A stretch of 64,000 bases of DNA from Nocardioides marmotae (GCF_013177455.1 NZ_CP053660.1:1054001-1118000), one strand, 5' to 3'; shown: positions 24,221 to 34,478, numbered from the stretch's first letter. Notes: generated by a model from the sequence alone, not told the origin. Numbers and translations are program-made.

Positions 24221-24400
24221 CGCATTCGCCAGGTGGACCAGACCGGTCGACACCCATGTCCACCCTGGGTGTGGACACGAGCCACCTCGGTGTGTGCGCC
24301 ACACGATCCGCGAACAACCACATGGGGAACCACCAACCGGTGCCCTGTGAACGTCGCCGGGAGGTTCCCGGCGAACCGCTCACTCGGAGGTACTCACAGC

Positions 24401-27400
24401 ATGCGAAGCATCGGCTTCAAGCGCGGTCTCGCGGCCGCATCCGTCTCGGCCCTCGCCGTCACCGGCCTTCCCATCGCCGCCTCGGCCACCTCGGTGGCCG
24501 ACCAGGTCGGCGCAGGGAAGGTCGTCCTGTACAGCCAGTTCAACTCCGGCAACGAGGCCAGCTCCCGGGCCGACGGCACCGACGGCACGATCCGGCTGGC
24601 CGCCGGCGCCGGCAGCGACGTCTCCGCCGTGACCTTCTCCTACTCCGTCGGCGGTGGGTACGACACCATCGCGACGGTCAGCGAGCGCAACGACGACGGC
24701 CTGTTCACCTCCGAGTGGACGCCGCCCGCCTCGGCGCAGGGCACGACCGTCACGCTGCGCGCAAGCGCCACCGTCGGCGGCAGCACCGTCAACGCGGACC
24801 GCGCCAGCGTCGAGGTCGCCGCTCCGGGCGGCACGGCCAACACCGTCAACCTCGCGCAGGGCGCTCAGCTCGGTGTCTTCCAGCAGCCCTACGGCCTGCT
24901 CCGCAACGACCAGCTCGTCCGCGTCAGCGGCACGACCTCCGCCACGAGCGGCAACGTCGCGATCTCGCGTCTGGACGGCAACGGCGCTTCCCAGGACTCC
25001 GACAACATCCCGGTGACGACAGCGCCCGGCGCGACCACCGGCGTGTTCGCGGGCGCCTACGACATCACCGGCTACCCGTACGCCGAGGGCGCCGTCGACC
25101 AGATCGTGCTGGGCGCCGACCGCGACACCGACGACGTCGAGGGCTACACGCTCTACCGCCAGACGATCACCACCGTCGCCGCCAGCGCGGACCGCACCCA
25201 GGTGCCCGCCGGCCAGGACGCGACGGTCACGGTCAAGGTCACCGACCAGAACGGCGCGCCCGTCGTCGGCGCCGAGGTCCGCTCGTCCGCGGGGCTGCTC
25301 ACCCTGCCGCAGTACACCGACGCCGACGGCCTGGCGAGGTTCGACCAGGGCGCCGGCTCGGCGTACTACTACGCCAACGCGACCAACGGCGACTCCTACG
25401 AGGAGTCCCTCGGCGACAAGCGCTCGGCCGAGATCGCGGTCACGCAGTACAGCGCGACGCCCGCGAAGCTGCTCGGCGAGTCCGCCGACGGCGCGGCCTT
25501 CGACCGCGACGAGTCCGCCGACGGGGACATCACCGTCCAGGTGCAGGACCAGAACGGCAACGACCAGGCCGTGGCGCTGCGCACGGTCCGGTACTACTGG
25601 GTGATCACGCCCTTCGACGGGTCGCCCGCGACGGTGCGGTCGCCCGCGACCGGCACCTCGACCACCAGGACCGACCTGAACGGCCAGGCGACCATCCCGC
25701 TGCCGGCGGACCAGGAGTCCGGCACCTACGAGCTCTTCGCCGAGCTCGCCGCCGCCCCGCTCATCGGCACGGGGGCCATCGCGAGCAGCAAGGTGCTGAC
25801 GGTCAAGACCGGCGAGGCGTCGGTCGGGTACGCCGCCGCCGGCCCCGAGCAGGCGACGGCGGGCACCTCGCACGTCGTGACGGGCTCCCTCGAGCTCGAG
25901 GACGGCACGGGTCTGGCCGGGCGGCCGATCGCGCTGACGTTCCAGCGCGGCACCGAGTCCGGGCCGGGCGCGGGCACCGCCGGCGACGCCGGGTTCGCCG
26001 ACGCGTCGGGTGCGGTCACCACGACCCGCACGGTCACCACCGGCAACGACGGCTCGTTCACGGTCACGGTCAAGGACCCGACCGAGAACCCGCAGCCGGA
26101 GGAGAAGGGCGGCAACATCGACGCCGTCCCCACCGGCAACACCGACGGTGCCACCAACGACCACGGCGTCGACTTCCTGAAGTCGGTCGCCGCGGGCAAG
26201 GTCGAGATCGCGCCGGAGACCCCGCTCAGCCAGGACGGCAAGACCCCCGGCCGGCCGGTCAGCTCGCAGGTCACCGTGTCCAGCGCCGAGGGCGCACCCC
26301 TGGCCAACCAGACGGTGACGCTGACCACCGACAAGGGCTTCTTCACGCCGTACGCCGCCACCGCCGCCGAGCTCACCCCCGACCCCGCGCCGGCCGCGGG
26401 CAGCGACGCCGGTGAGTTCAAGGACAGCGGCACCTCGATCACCGTCCGCACCGACAACCAGGGCGTGGCCCGCTTCACCCTCGCCATCGAGCGCGACACC
26501 GGCTTCGACGACGACGGCAAGGTCGATGCGACCGTGACGGCCACGGTCGGCGGCGTCAACGACACCGAGACCGTCGACTGGACCTCGGCCAACCCGGTCA
26601 ACGGCGGCAAGGTCCGGGTCGAGCTCGCCCCGGACGCCGCTCAGGAGTCCGGCGTCCTGCCCAAGGCCCCGATCAGCGACGAGGTGTTCTTCGACCTCTT
26701 CACCGAGGACCAGTTCGGCAACCTCGTCGGCGGCGAGACCGTCGGCATCTCGGACGACGCTCCCGGCGCGCAGGCCTCGGCGGCGACCGCCCAGTCCGAC
26801 TTCGCCAAGGACGGCGACTTCTCGGTCACGGCGACCGCCGGCGGGAGCGCCGCGGTCACCGCGAGCTGGCAGACCGAGGCCAACCGGTACAGCGCGGCCA
26901 CCCCGCCCGTCGCGACGCCGGGCACCGAGACCGTCACCGGCTCGCAGACCGTCGAGTTCTACGAGGTGGACTACGCGGCCTCGACCTTCACCCTCGGGCA
27001 CAGCGGCGCCGACACCCAGCGCACCGGCTCGACCGTGACGTCGACCTACACGGCGCTGGACCAGAACGGTGAGCCGATCGCCGACCTGTTCGTCCAGTTC
27101 TTCCGCAGCGGGCCGGACGGCAACGGCAACGGCGAGGGCAGCCAGACCGGCGGCCTGCTCGGCCAGGACGGCACCCTGGAGTACGTCTTCCAGGGCGGCC
27201 GCGCCGGCGTCGCCACCATCACCGCCGTGGGCCGCCAGGGCTCGGCGAACGGGGTGACCGTCCCCGCCGCGCAGCGCACCGACCGGGTCACCTTCACCGG
27301 CGGCGGCACCTCGCTGCAGGCCATCGTCGCCAAGCTGACCGGCACGAACCTCGCCAACGGCAAGGACAAGCTGACGATCAAGGCGACGCCGAAGGCCAAG

Positions 27401-27598
27401 GGCGCCAAGGTCAAGCTGTTCAAGGTCAAGGCCAACGGCAAGCGCGTCCTGGTCTCGACCGGCAAGCTCGGCGCCAAGGGCAAGAAGGCCTTCACGGTCA
27501 AGGACACCAACGGCAAGACGCGGACGACGTACATCGCCGTCGTCGCCAAGACCGCCCGCACCAAGGCCGACACCACCGCCAAGACCGCGGTGAAGTGA
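24401..27598 (+). CDS. Secreted multi-domain Ig-like repeat protein (surface protein 2)
   Basis: A 1065-residue paralogue of the protein at 21365. The signal peptide shares the pattern 'GFKRGLAAASVSALAV' and is probably cut after A29 (ASA). Successive beta-sandwich modules follow, with phrases such as 'VTVKVTDQNGAPVVGAEV', 'VQVQDQNGNDQAVALRTV' and 'STYTALDQNGEPIADLFV'. The C-terminal domain of about 95 residues is very Lys-rich ('KPKAKG'-like blocks) and homologous to that of surface protein 1; a basic tail could bind teichoic acid or other anionic wall polymer (inference). No sortase motif is present. Codon use is the normal C/G-ending type, unlike surface protein 1. GGAGG lies 10 nt before ATG 24401. 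Confidence 0.83.
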   Translation: MRSIGFKRGLAAASVSALAVTGLPIAASATSVADQVGAGKVVLYSQFNSGNEASSRADGTDGTIRLAAGAGSDVSAVTFSYSVGGGYDTIATVSERNDDGLFTSEWTPPASAQGTTVTLRASATVGGSTVNADRASVEVAAPGGTANTVNLAQGAQLGVFQQPYGLLRNDQLVRVSGTTSATSGNVAISRLDGNGASQDSDNIPVTTAPGATTGVFAGAYDITGYPYAEGAVDQIVLGADRDTDDVEGYTLYRQTITTVAASADRTQVPAGQDATVTVKVTDQNGAPVVGAEVRSSAGLLTLPQYTDADGLARFDQGAGSAYYYANATNGDSYEESLGDKRSAEIAVTQYSATPAKLLGESADGAAFDRDESADGDITVQVQDQNGNDQAVALRTVRYYWVITPFDGSPATVRSPATGTSTTRTDLNGQATIPLPADQESGTYELFAELAAAPLIGTGAIASSKVLTVKTGEASVGYAAAGPEQATAGTSHVVTGSLELEDGTGLAGRPIALTFQRGTESGPGAGTAGDAGFADASGAVTTTRTVTTGNDGSFTVTVKDPTENPQPEEKGGNIDAVPTGNTDGATNDHGVDFLKSVAAGKVEIAPETPLSQDGKTPGRPVSSQVTVSSAEGAPLANQTVTLTTDKGFFTPYAATAAELTPDPAPAAGSDAGEFKDSGTSITVRTDNQGVARFTLAIERDTGFDDDGKVDATVTATVGGVNDTETVDWTSANPVNGGKVRVELAPDAAQESGVLPKAPISDEVFFDLFTEDQFGNLVGGETVGISDDAPGAQASAATAQSDFAKDGDFSVTATAGGSAAVTASWQTEANRYSAATPPVATPGTETVTGSQTVEFYEVDYAASTFTLGHSGADTQRTGSTVTSTYTALDQNGEPIADLFVQFFRSGPDGNGNGEGSQTGGLLGQDGTLEYVFQGGRAGVATITAVGRQGSANGVTVPAAQRTDRVTFTGGGTSLQAIVAKLTGTNLANGKDKLTIKATPKAKGAKVKLFKVKANGKRVLVSTGKLGAKGKKAFTVKDTNGKTRTTYIAVVAKTARTKADTTAKTAVK

Positions 27599-27621
27599 TC
27601 GGCTGACCACCCGCACCAAGG

Positions 27622-27653
27622 AGCGCCCCCGGACCTGATGGTCCGGGGGCGCT
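27622..27653 (+). terminator. 14-bp hairpin terminator after surface protein 2
   Basis: AGCGCCCCCGGACC, loop TGAT, GGTCCGGGGGCGCT. Perfect stem starting 24 nt after the stop codon; no strong T-run. It also lies before the convergent gene's end. Confidence 0.8.
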
Positions 27654-27656
27654 GTG

Positions 27657-27692
27657 CGTCTCGGGCGTCTCGGGCGTCTCGGGCGTCTCGGG
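27657..27692. repeat. 9-bp tandem repeat, four copies
   Basis: GCGTCTCGG repeated four times without change, directly after the terminator and just before the stop codon of the convergent gene at 27701. Confidence 0.9.
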
Positions 27693-27700
27693 CAGCCGGC

Positions 27701-28756
27701 TCAGCCGGCGGGCCGAGGCACCGCGACGACCCACCGGCGACGCGGGTGCTCGGTGACGGTCCACAGCAGGTCGTCGGCGGGCGACCAGGAGATGTCCTCG
27801 GGGCCCATCGGCAGCGCCCAGCGGTGCCGACGGAAGGCGCCGGGGCGGCCGGCGTACAGCGAGCCGGGCGTCCACGGCCCGTGGGAGGCCGTCACCAGGT
27901 AGGACCCGCCGCCGGTGACCGCGCCCTGCATGCCGGCCAGCCCGGCGTCGTCGAGGGTGGCGGGGCGGGCGAACCCGTCCTCGCCGAGGACGGGCAGCCC
28001 GTCGGCGTCGAGCGGGTAGTGGGCGAACCGGCGGGTCTGCTTGCGCCGGCCGTACTCGCCGGCGAGCAGGCCGGGCGGGTCGACGGAGCGGTCGAGGGAG
28101 AGGAAGGAGTAGCGCAGCCGCGCCACGCCCTCCTCGGCGGCGGCCTGGTGGGCCGACCGGACCGGGAGCACCCAGCGGTAGCCGAAGAGCGAGTCGCCCT
28201 CGACCGGCGCCCACATCAGGTCGTCGAGCCGGACCGTCACGAACCCCCGCGCGGTCGCGGCGACGTGGATGTACGGCCCGCGCCACACGATCCCGCCGGC
28301 GTGGACCCGCAGCGGCTCGAGGTGCACCTCGCCGTCGCGCAGCCGGGGGACGACGAGCAGCACGTGGCGGTAGCGCCGGGTCTCGAGGTCGACGAAGGTC
28401 AGCCGCGAGCCCTGGCCACCGTCGTGCGAGGCGGCCTTGGCGTACCAGGAGACGACGAGCACGCGACGGCCGCCCACGAGGCCGGGGCCGTCGGTGGCGT
28501 CCGCGGAGGTGGTGATGCCCTGCGGCCACCACAGGGGGTCGCGGCGGTCGGCGGCGTCCCAGGTGAAGGCACGGCGCACCTTCCGGCCGGCCAGCCAGCC
28601 GAGCGGGGCGCGGCGGCCCCGCCGGCCCGAGCGGCGTACGTCGTCGAGGAAGTCGGCGAGCGGCACCCGCCCGCCTCCGGAGGGCCCGAGGCGCGCGGCC
28701 AGCGCGTCGATCTCGGCGACGTTCTCCGCGGTCCGGGTCAGGTGCACGCCGTGCAT
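27701..28756 (-). CDS. Conserved protein of unknown function, beta-propeller-like composition
   Basis: A 351-residue protein without signal peptide or membrane segment. I do not recognise the family. The sequence is rich in short beta-strand-like segments separated by turns, with recurring 'VVSWYAK', 'YIHVAATARGFVTVRLDD', 'SYLVTASHGPWTPGSLY' and 'LWTVTEHPRRRWVVAVP' that look like blades of a beta-propeller. The N-terminal 60 residues are helical and basic. It is divergent from the Nudix gene with only 23 nt between starts and convergent with surface protein 2. Start ATG 28756 is preceded on its strand by TCTAGA, a possible -10. Confidence 0.65.
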   Translation of the reverse strand: MHGVHLTRTAENVAEIDALAARLGPSGGGRVPLADFLDDVRRSGRRGRRAPLGWLAGRKVRRAFTWDAADRRDPLWWPQGITTSADATDGPGLVGGRRVLVVSWYAKAASHDGGQGSRLTFVDLETRRYRHVLLVVPRLRDGEVHLEPLRVHAGGIVWRGPYIHVAATARGFVTVRLDDLMWAPVEGDSLFGYRWVLPVRSAHQAAAEEGVARLRYSFLSLDRSVDPPGLLAGEYGRRKQTRRFAHYPLDADGLPVLGEDGFARPATLDDAGLAGMQGAVTGGGSYLVTASHGPWTPGSLYAGRPGAFRRHRWALPMGPEDISWSPADDLLWTVTEHPRRRWVVAVPRPAG

Positions 28757-28779
28757 GGGACGAATCTAGAGTCGGGACC

Positions 28780-29472
<693 letters not shown>

Positions 29473-29482
29473 GATCACCACC

Positions 29483-30406
29483 ATGCCCGACCGCCCCGAG
29501 CACCGCCTGCTCCTCGTCCACGCCCACCCCGACGACGAGACCATCGGCCAGGGCGCGACGATGGCCAAGTACGTCGCCGAGGGCCGCGGCGTCACGCTGG
29601 TGACCTGCACCGCCGGGGAGATGGGCGAGATCCTGGTCCCCGAGCTCGCCCACCTCGCCGCCGACCAGGAGGACACCCTCGGCGAGCACCGCCGCGGCGA
29701 GATCGCCAACGCGATGGCCGAGCTGGGCGTGACCGACCACCGGTGGCTGGGCGGCTTCGGGACCTACCGCGACTCCGGCATGGCCTGGCACCCCGACGGT
29801 CACGCGATCGGCGACCCCGAGGTCATCGCCAAGCACCCCAACGCCTTCTGGAACGCCGACCTCACCGAGGCCGCCGACCGCCTCGTGCCGGTCATCCGCG
29901 AGGTGCAGCCGCAGGTGCTGGTCACCTACGACCAGTTCGGCGGCTACGGCCACCCCGACCACATCCAGGCCCACCGGGTCGCGATGTACGCCGCGCAGCT
30001 CGCGGCCGTGCCGTCGTACCGCCTGGACCTGGGCGAGCCGTGGGAGATCGCGAAGATCTACTGGGGCGCGATGTCGGAGAGCCGGATGCGCCAGGGGCTG
30101 CGGATGCTGCGCGAGGCCGGCGACACCACCTCCTTCGAGGGCATGGACCCCGACGGGCCGCTGCCGCCGTTCGTCACCGCCGACGAGAACCTCGCCGCCG
30201 GCGTGGACGCCACCGACTACGTCGACCGCAAGATGGCCGCGCTCCGGGCCTACCCGACGCAGGTGACCACCGATGGGCCGTTCTTCGCGCTGAGCAACAA
30301 CGTCGGCGCGACCGCGTGGGGCCTGGAGTTCTACCGGATCGCGAAGGGCGAGCTGGGCCCGCTCGGCGAGGACGGTCTCGAGACCGACCTCTTCGCGGGC
30401 CTCTGA
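29483..30406 (+). CDS. mshB: Mycothiol biosynthesis deacetylase MshB
   Basis: A 307-residue zinc deacetylase of the LmbE/PIG-L family that removes acetate from GlcNAc-inositol, the second committed step of mycothiol synthesis. Zinc-site motifs are 'HAHPDDE' near the N-terminus and 'HPDHIQAH' in the middle; length and the C-terminal region match MshB more than the mycothiol conjugate amidase Mca. TAGGAT lies just upstream of the ATG. The following small membrane protein gene begins 8 nt after its stop and is commonly its partner in actinobacteria. Confidence 0.9.
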   Translation: MPDRPEHRLLLVHAHPDDETIGQGATMAKYVAEGRGVTLVTCTAGEMGEILVPELAHLAADQEDTLGEHRRGEIANAMAELGVTDHRWLGGFGTYRDSGMAWHPDGHAIGDPEVIAKHPNAFWNADLTEAADRLVPVIREVQPQVLVTYDQFGGYGHPDHIQAHRVAMYAAQLAAVPSYRLDLGEPWEIAKIYWGAMSESRMRQGLRMLREAGDTTSFEGMDPDGPLPPFVTADENLAAGVDATDYVDRKMAALRAYPTQVTTDGPFFALSNNVGATAWGLEFYRIAKGELGPLGEDGLETDLFAGL

Positions 30407-30413
30407 CCGCCGG

Positions 30414-30752
30414 ATGAGGGCCCTGGTCGCCGTCGCGCTGCTGGTCGGCTCCGCGGCGCTGGGCGTCGTGGTCGCGATCGCCGCGGTGGCCGTGCACCAG
30501 CTGTGGTGGGGCCTGCTGCTCGGCGCGGCCGCCTCCCTGGCCGCCGTGGTCGCGCTCCCCGCGCGCTGGTCGACCCGGCCCCCCTTCGCCCTGGGGTACG
30601 CCGCCGTGCTGGCCGCCGCGGTCCAGCGACGGCCCGAGGGTGACTACCTCGTCCCGGCCGACGCCTCCGGCTACCTGCTCCTCGGCCTGGCGCTGGTGCT
30701 GCTCGTGGTCGCCTTCGCGACGCTCCCGCGCCCGGGTCGGGCCCGCCCGTAG
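30414..30752 (+). CDS. Small integral membrane protein next to mshB (DUF6113-like)
   Basis: A 112-residue protein with about four transmembrane helices (residues 3-30, 32-47, 57-70 and 88-105). Starts at ATG 30414, 8 nt after mshB, and probably co-transcribed. I recognise it by position and composition as the small membrane protein often found after mshB; no function is known. Confidence 0.72.
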   Translation: MRALVAVALLVGSAALGVVVAIAAVAVHQLWWGLLLGAAASLAAVVALPARWSTRPPFALGYAAVLAAAVQRRPEGDYLVPADASGYLLLGLALVLLVVAFATLPRPGRARP

Positions 30753-30843
30753 CCCCGCCCGGGAGCGGCCCCCGCGGGCGGCCCGGCGCGCCCGGACCGG
30801 ACGGGCCCCGGCCGAGGCGCTCGGCTTTCCTAGGATGGCCCGC

Positions 30844-32565
30844 GTGAGCGAGCCCCAGACTGCCCCGTCCCGCGAGAAGGCCGGCGGTCGGGCCGTCCTC
30901 CTCGTCCTGCTCGGGCTGGTGGTGCTCGTCGGCGCCGGCTGGGGCCTCGCCTACGCCTTCGCCGGTGACAAGGTGCCCCGCGGGACGACCGTCGCCGGGG
31001 TCCGGATCGGCGGGCAGGCGCCCGACGAGGCGGTGCGCACGCTGCGCGAGGGCCTCGCCGAGCGCGCCGACCGGCCGTTCACGCTGACCGCCGACGGCCG
31101 GACCTTCGAGCTGGACCCGGTCGCCGCCGGGGTCGCGGTCGACCACGAGGCGTCGGTCTCCGAGGCCGGCGGTGGCCGGTCCTGGGACCCGCGGCGGCTG
31201 TGGGCCTACTACACCGACGGCGACGACCTCGACGCCGTCGTCACCATCGGCAAGGTCTCGCTCCTCGAGGCGCTGGCCCCGGTCGAGAGCGAGGTCGGCC
31301 GGGCCGCCCGCGACGGCGCGGTCCGGTTCGAGGCCGGCCGGGTCGTCACCCGCGACCCGCGCCCGGGGGAGGCGATCGACGTCGAGCGGCTCCGCGACGA
31401 CCTCGAGGCGGCGTACCTCTCCGAGGACCCGACCGTCGAGCTGGTGCTGGTCGAGGTCGAGCCGGACATCGACACCGCCGACGTCCGGGCGGCGGTCGAG
31501 GAGTTCGCCAACCCGGCCGCCTCGGGCCCGGTGACGCTGGTCTTCGGCGACTCGCCGGTCCAGCTGCGGCCCCGCGACTACACCCCGGTCCTCGCGCTGG
31601 TCGCCCAGGACGGTGCGCTGGTCCCCGAGGTCGACGAGGACGGGCTCGAGGAGCTCGTCGGCGACGCCGTCGGGGACGAGGGCGCCCCGGTCGACGCCAC
31701 GGTGGCGCTGCGCGGCGGCAAGCCGCGGGTGGTGCCGGCCAAGCCGGGCGTCCGCTACGACCCCGAGGACGTCCGCGAGACCTTCCTCGACCTGGTCACC
31801 CGCGACGAGGGCGATCGCCGCGTCGAGGTCGAGGCCCAGGTCGCCGAGCCGGAGTTCACCACCGCCGACGCGCGCAAGCTGCGGATCAAGGAGAAGGTCT
31901 CGACCTTCACGACCTACTACCCCCACGCGGAGTACCGCAACGTCAACATCGGCCGCGCCGCTGAGCTGGTCGACGGCACCGTGCTCAAGCCGGGGGAGAC
32001 CTTCTCCCTCAACGACACCGTCGGCGAGCGCACCGTCGAGAACGGCTTCACCGACGGGTTCGTCATCAGCGACGGCATCCTCGTCGAGGACCTCGGCGGC
32101 GGCGTCTCGCAGATGGCGACCACGCTGTTCAACGCGATGTTCTTCGCCGGGCTCGAGGACGTCGAGCACAAGCCGCACTCCTTCTACATCGACCGCTACC
32201 CGGTCGGGCGCGAGGCGACGGTCGCCTGGGGCGCGGTCGACCTGCGCTTCCGCAACGACACCCCCCACGGCGTGCTCATCGAGGCCAGGGTCGACCCGAG
32301 CACCCCCGGCGGCCAGGGCGTCGTCACCGTGTCGATGTGGTCGACCAAGGTCTGGGACATCACGACCACCACCTCGGAGCGCTACGCGTTCACGCCGCCG
32401 AAGACGCGCACGCTCGACACCGACGACTGCTACCCGAACTCCGGCTACTCCGGGTTCCGGGTCGACGTGGTGCGCTACTTCCGCAAGCCCGGGCAGGACG
32501 AGGTGGTCAAGCGCGAGGAGTTCAACACGACGTACACCCCCTCGGACACGGTGGTCTGCAAGTAA
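30844..32565 (+). CDS. VanW-family protein with peptidoglycan-binding-type domains
   Basis: A 573-residue protein with one N-terminal transmembrane helix (about 20-42) and a large extracellular part. Residues about 60-330 hold two PG_binding_4-like repeats ('GTTVAGVRIGGQAPDEAVRTL' begins the first); about 350-520 form the VanW domain ('GETFSLNDTVGERT', 'GGGVSQMATTLFNAMFFAGL', 'RYPVGREATVAW'). Probably involved in cell-wall structure; VanW's biochemical activity is unknown. I chose GTG 30844, 7 nt after TAGGAT; ATG 30835 in the same frame overlaps that hexamer. Confidence 0.82.
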   Translation: MSEPQTAPSREKAGGRAVLLVLLGLVVLVGAGWGLAYAFAGDKVPRGTTVAGVRIGGQAPDEAVRTLREGLAERADRPFTLTADGRTFELDPVAAGVAVDHEASVSEAGGGRSWDPRRLWAYYTDGDDLDAVVTIGKVSLLEALAPVESEVGRAARDGAVRFEAGRVVTRDPRPGEAIDVERLRDDLEAAYLSEDPTVELVLVEVEPDIDTADVRAAVEEFANPAASGPVTLVFGDSPVQLRPRDYTPVLALVAQDGALVPEVDEDGLEELVGDAVGDEGAPVDATVALRGGKPRVVPAKPGVRYDPEDVRETFLDLVTRDEGDRRVEVEAQVAEPEFTTADARKLRIKEKVSTFTTYYPHAEYRNVNIGRAAELVDGTVLKPGETFSLNDTVGERTVENGFTDGFVISDGILVEDLGGGVSQMATTLFNAMFFAGLEDVEHKPHSFYIDRYPVGREATVAWGAVDLRFRNDTPHGVLIEARVDPSTPGGQGVVTVSMWSTKVWDITTTTSERYAFTPPKTRTLDTDDCYPNSGYSGFRVDVVRYFRKPGQDEVVKREEFNTTYTPSDTVVCK

Positions 32566-32595
32566 CCACCGGGAGCCGGCGTCGTTGGTCTAGAC

Positions 32596-33462
32596 GTGCG
32601 TGCATCCCTCGCGGCCGCTGCCTCGGCCCTCCTGCTCCTGCTGGCCCCGCTCGCCCTCGTCGGGGCCGGCCCCGCCGGCACCGCCGCGGCGGCGTCCACC
32701 GGCTTCCCGCTGCCGCTGCCGGGCGGGCCCGGCGACCCGGTGGGCGCCAACGACTGGGGCTGCCGCCCGACGGCCGAGCGGCCCACGCCGGTGGTCCTCG
32801 TGCACGGCACGATCGGCGACCGCCGCAGCTTGCTCGACCCGCTGTCGGCGGCCGTCAAGGGCGCGGGGTTCTGCGTGTTCTCCCTCGACTACGGCAACCG
32901 CGGCACCGGCGACATCGCCGCCTCGGCGAAGCAGCTGAAGGCGTTCACGAACCGCGTGCTGGCGGCGACCGGGGCGAGCAAGGTGTCGATGGTCGGGCAC
33001 TCCCAGGGCGGGATGATGCCGCGCTACTACATCAAGTTCCTCGGCGGCGCGACGGTCGTCGACGACCTCGTCGGCCTCGCCCCGTCCAACCACGGCACGG
33101 TGCTGACCGGCGGCACGGCGCTCGCGATCCTCACCGGTCCGCTCTTCGAGGGCATCTGCGTGGCGTGCAACCAGCAGGCGGTCGGCTCGGACTTCCTGCG
33201 GCGGCTCAACGCCGGCGACGAGACGCCCGGGAAGGTCAGCTACACCCAGGTGACGACGCGGTACGACGAGGTCGTGGTGCCGCACCTCTCGGGCTACCTG
33301 CGCCCCGGCCCGCGCACGACCAACACCACCATCCAGGACTCCTGCCCCGGCGACCCCGCCGAGCACCTGCTCATCCCGATGAGCCGCACCGCGATCGCCT
33401 GGACGCTCGACGCGCTGACCCGGCCCGGGCCCGCGCGCAAGGACTTCCGCCCGGCCTGCTGA
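32596..33462 (+). CDS. Secreted lipase/esterase (alpha/beta hydrolase, lipase class 2)
   Basis: A 288-residue exported lipase. The signal peptide covers about residues 1-34 (cleavage after ...TAAAAS). The mature enzyme has 'PVVLVHGTIGD' (oxyanion region) and the nucleophile elbow 'GHSQGG'; the catalytic His is probably in 'PAEHLLIP'. Two cysteine pairs suggest disulfides, in keeping with export. GTG 32596 is close behind TAGACG, another leaderless-type start. Confidence 0.85.
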   Translation: MRASLAAAASALLLLLAPLALVGAGPAGTAAAASTGFPLPLPGGPGDPVGANDWGCRPTAERPTPVVLVHGTIGDRRSLLDPLSAAVKGAGFCVFSLDYGNRGTGDIAASAKQLKAFTNRVLAATGASKVSMVGHSQGGMMPRYYIKFLGGATVVDDLVGLAPSNHGTVLTGGTALAILTGPLFEGICVACNQQAVGSDFLRRLNAGDETPGKVSYTQVTTRYDEVVVPHLSGYLRPGPRTTNTTIQDSCPGDPAEHLLIPMSRTAIAWTLDALTRPGPARKDFRPAC

Positions 33463-33473
33463 GCCCGGCCCGG

Positions 33474-34478
33474 CTAGCGGCCCGCCGAGGTGGCGCCGTC
33501 CAGCGCGAGGTAGCGGTACCGGTGGTGCTCCACGAACCCCAGTCGGTCGTAGAGCCCCAGTGCCGCGACGTTGTCGCCGAGCACCTGGAGGTACGCCGTC
33601 GTGGCGCCCTGCTCCGCGCCCCACTCGAGCAGCGCCGCCATCACCCGCAGGCCGAGCCCCTGCCGCCGTCGGTCGGGGTCGACCTCGACGCTGCGGAAGC
33701 CCACCCAGTCCCGGTCGTACGCCGCCACGCCGCTTGCCCCAGGGAGGCCGGCCCGCACCACCCCGGGCGCCTCCTCGACCAGCTCGAACTCCGCGCCCCC
33801 ACCGGGTCCGCCGGCGATGTCGCGCAGCGCGCGCCGCGCGGCCGCGACGCCGGCGACGGAGAACACCGTGTCCGCCTCGTCGCTCTCGGCCGTCCAGCCC
33901 AGCCCGCGCAGGAGGTCCTCCTGGGGGCTGTCGACCAGCACCGCCGCGATCGGCCGGCCGGTGGTGGCGGCGTAGAACGCGACCGTCCGCTCGACCGCGT
34001 CCGCGACGCCGGGGTCCCCGGGGTCGGTGAAGGCGAGCACGGAGTTGGCCCGCCGGTTGGGCGAGGTGGGGGAGTGTCGCAGCAGCCACGCACCGACCGG
34101 CTCGGTCACCAGGTCCGGCCACAGCGCGAGCGCGCGCAGCTGGGCCTCCCGCGGCTCGACCCGCAGGCGATGGCTGGGCCGGGGCGGCACCGGCTTGCCC
34201 GAGACGATGTCGGCCAGCGCGATCCGCACCGGCTCGGGGAGCGGCCGGTCCGCGCGCGCGTCGGGCTGCAGCACGCACCAGCCCTCGGGGCCGGAGGTCC
34301 ACGCCAGGCAGGTGCCCAGCACGTCGGTCAGCGCGGGCCCGCCGCTCGGGCCGACCTCTCCGCGCACCACGCGGCGTACCACCACGCGCTGCCCGACGAC
34401 GTGCGGGCCCAGCAGGTGCCGGCCCACGGGGGGAGGGGCGTCCACGCCCACATGCTGGGGTTCTGTCGGATCGGCCAC
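33474..34478 (-). CDS. GNAT N-acetyltransferase with N-terminal SH3-like extension
   Basis: A 334-residue protein whose C-terminal 150 residues are a GNAT domain: '[21 protein letters not shown]' is the acetyl-CoA-binding motif A, and '[22 protein letters not shown]' the motif B. Residues about 20-70 (beginning '[21 protein letters not shown]') look like a small beta-barrel domain. Substrate unknown. GTG 34478 lies 8 nt after TAGTAT, divergent from fdxA. Confidence 0.8.
   Translation of the reverse strand: MADPTEPQHVGVDAPPPVGRHLLGPHVVGQRVVVRRVVRGEVGPSGGPALTDVLGTCLAWTSGPEGWCVLQPDARADRPLPEPVRIALADIVSGKPVPPRPSHRLRVEPREAQLRALALWPDLVTEPVGAWLLRHSPTSPNRRANSVLAFTDPGDPGVADAVERTVAFYAATTGRPIAAVLVDSPQEDLLRGLGWTAESDEADTVFSVAGVAAARRALRDIAGGPGGGAEFELVEEAPGVVRAGLPGASGVAAYDRDWVGFRSVEVDPDRRRQGLGLRVMAALLEWGAEQGATTAYLQVLGDNVAALGLYDRLGFVEHHRYRYLALDGATSAGR

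Larger units (their letters stand above)
23975..24400. other. Hairpin-rich 426-nt intergenic region between the two surface-protein genes
   Basis: No coding sequence is credible here. In order it holds an 11-bp hairpin with a TTCG loop (24006-24031), a 17-nt G+C palindrome (24058-24074), an 18-bp imperfect hairpin (24102-24152), a 13-bp perfect hairpin (24192-24220) and a 9-bp hairpin (24354-24374) before the GGAGG ribosome-binding site (24386-24390) of the second gene. The first probably terminates surface gene 1. The middle part could encode a small RNA. Confidence 0.6.
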
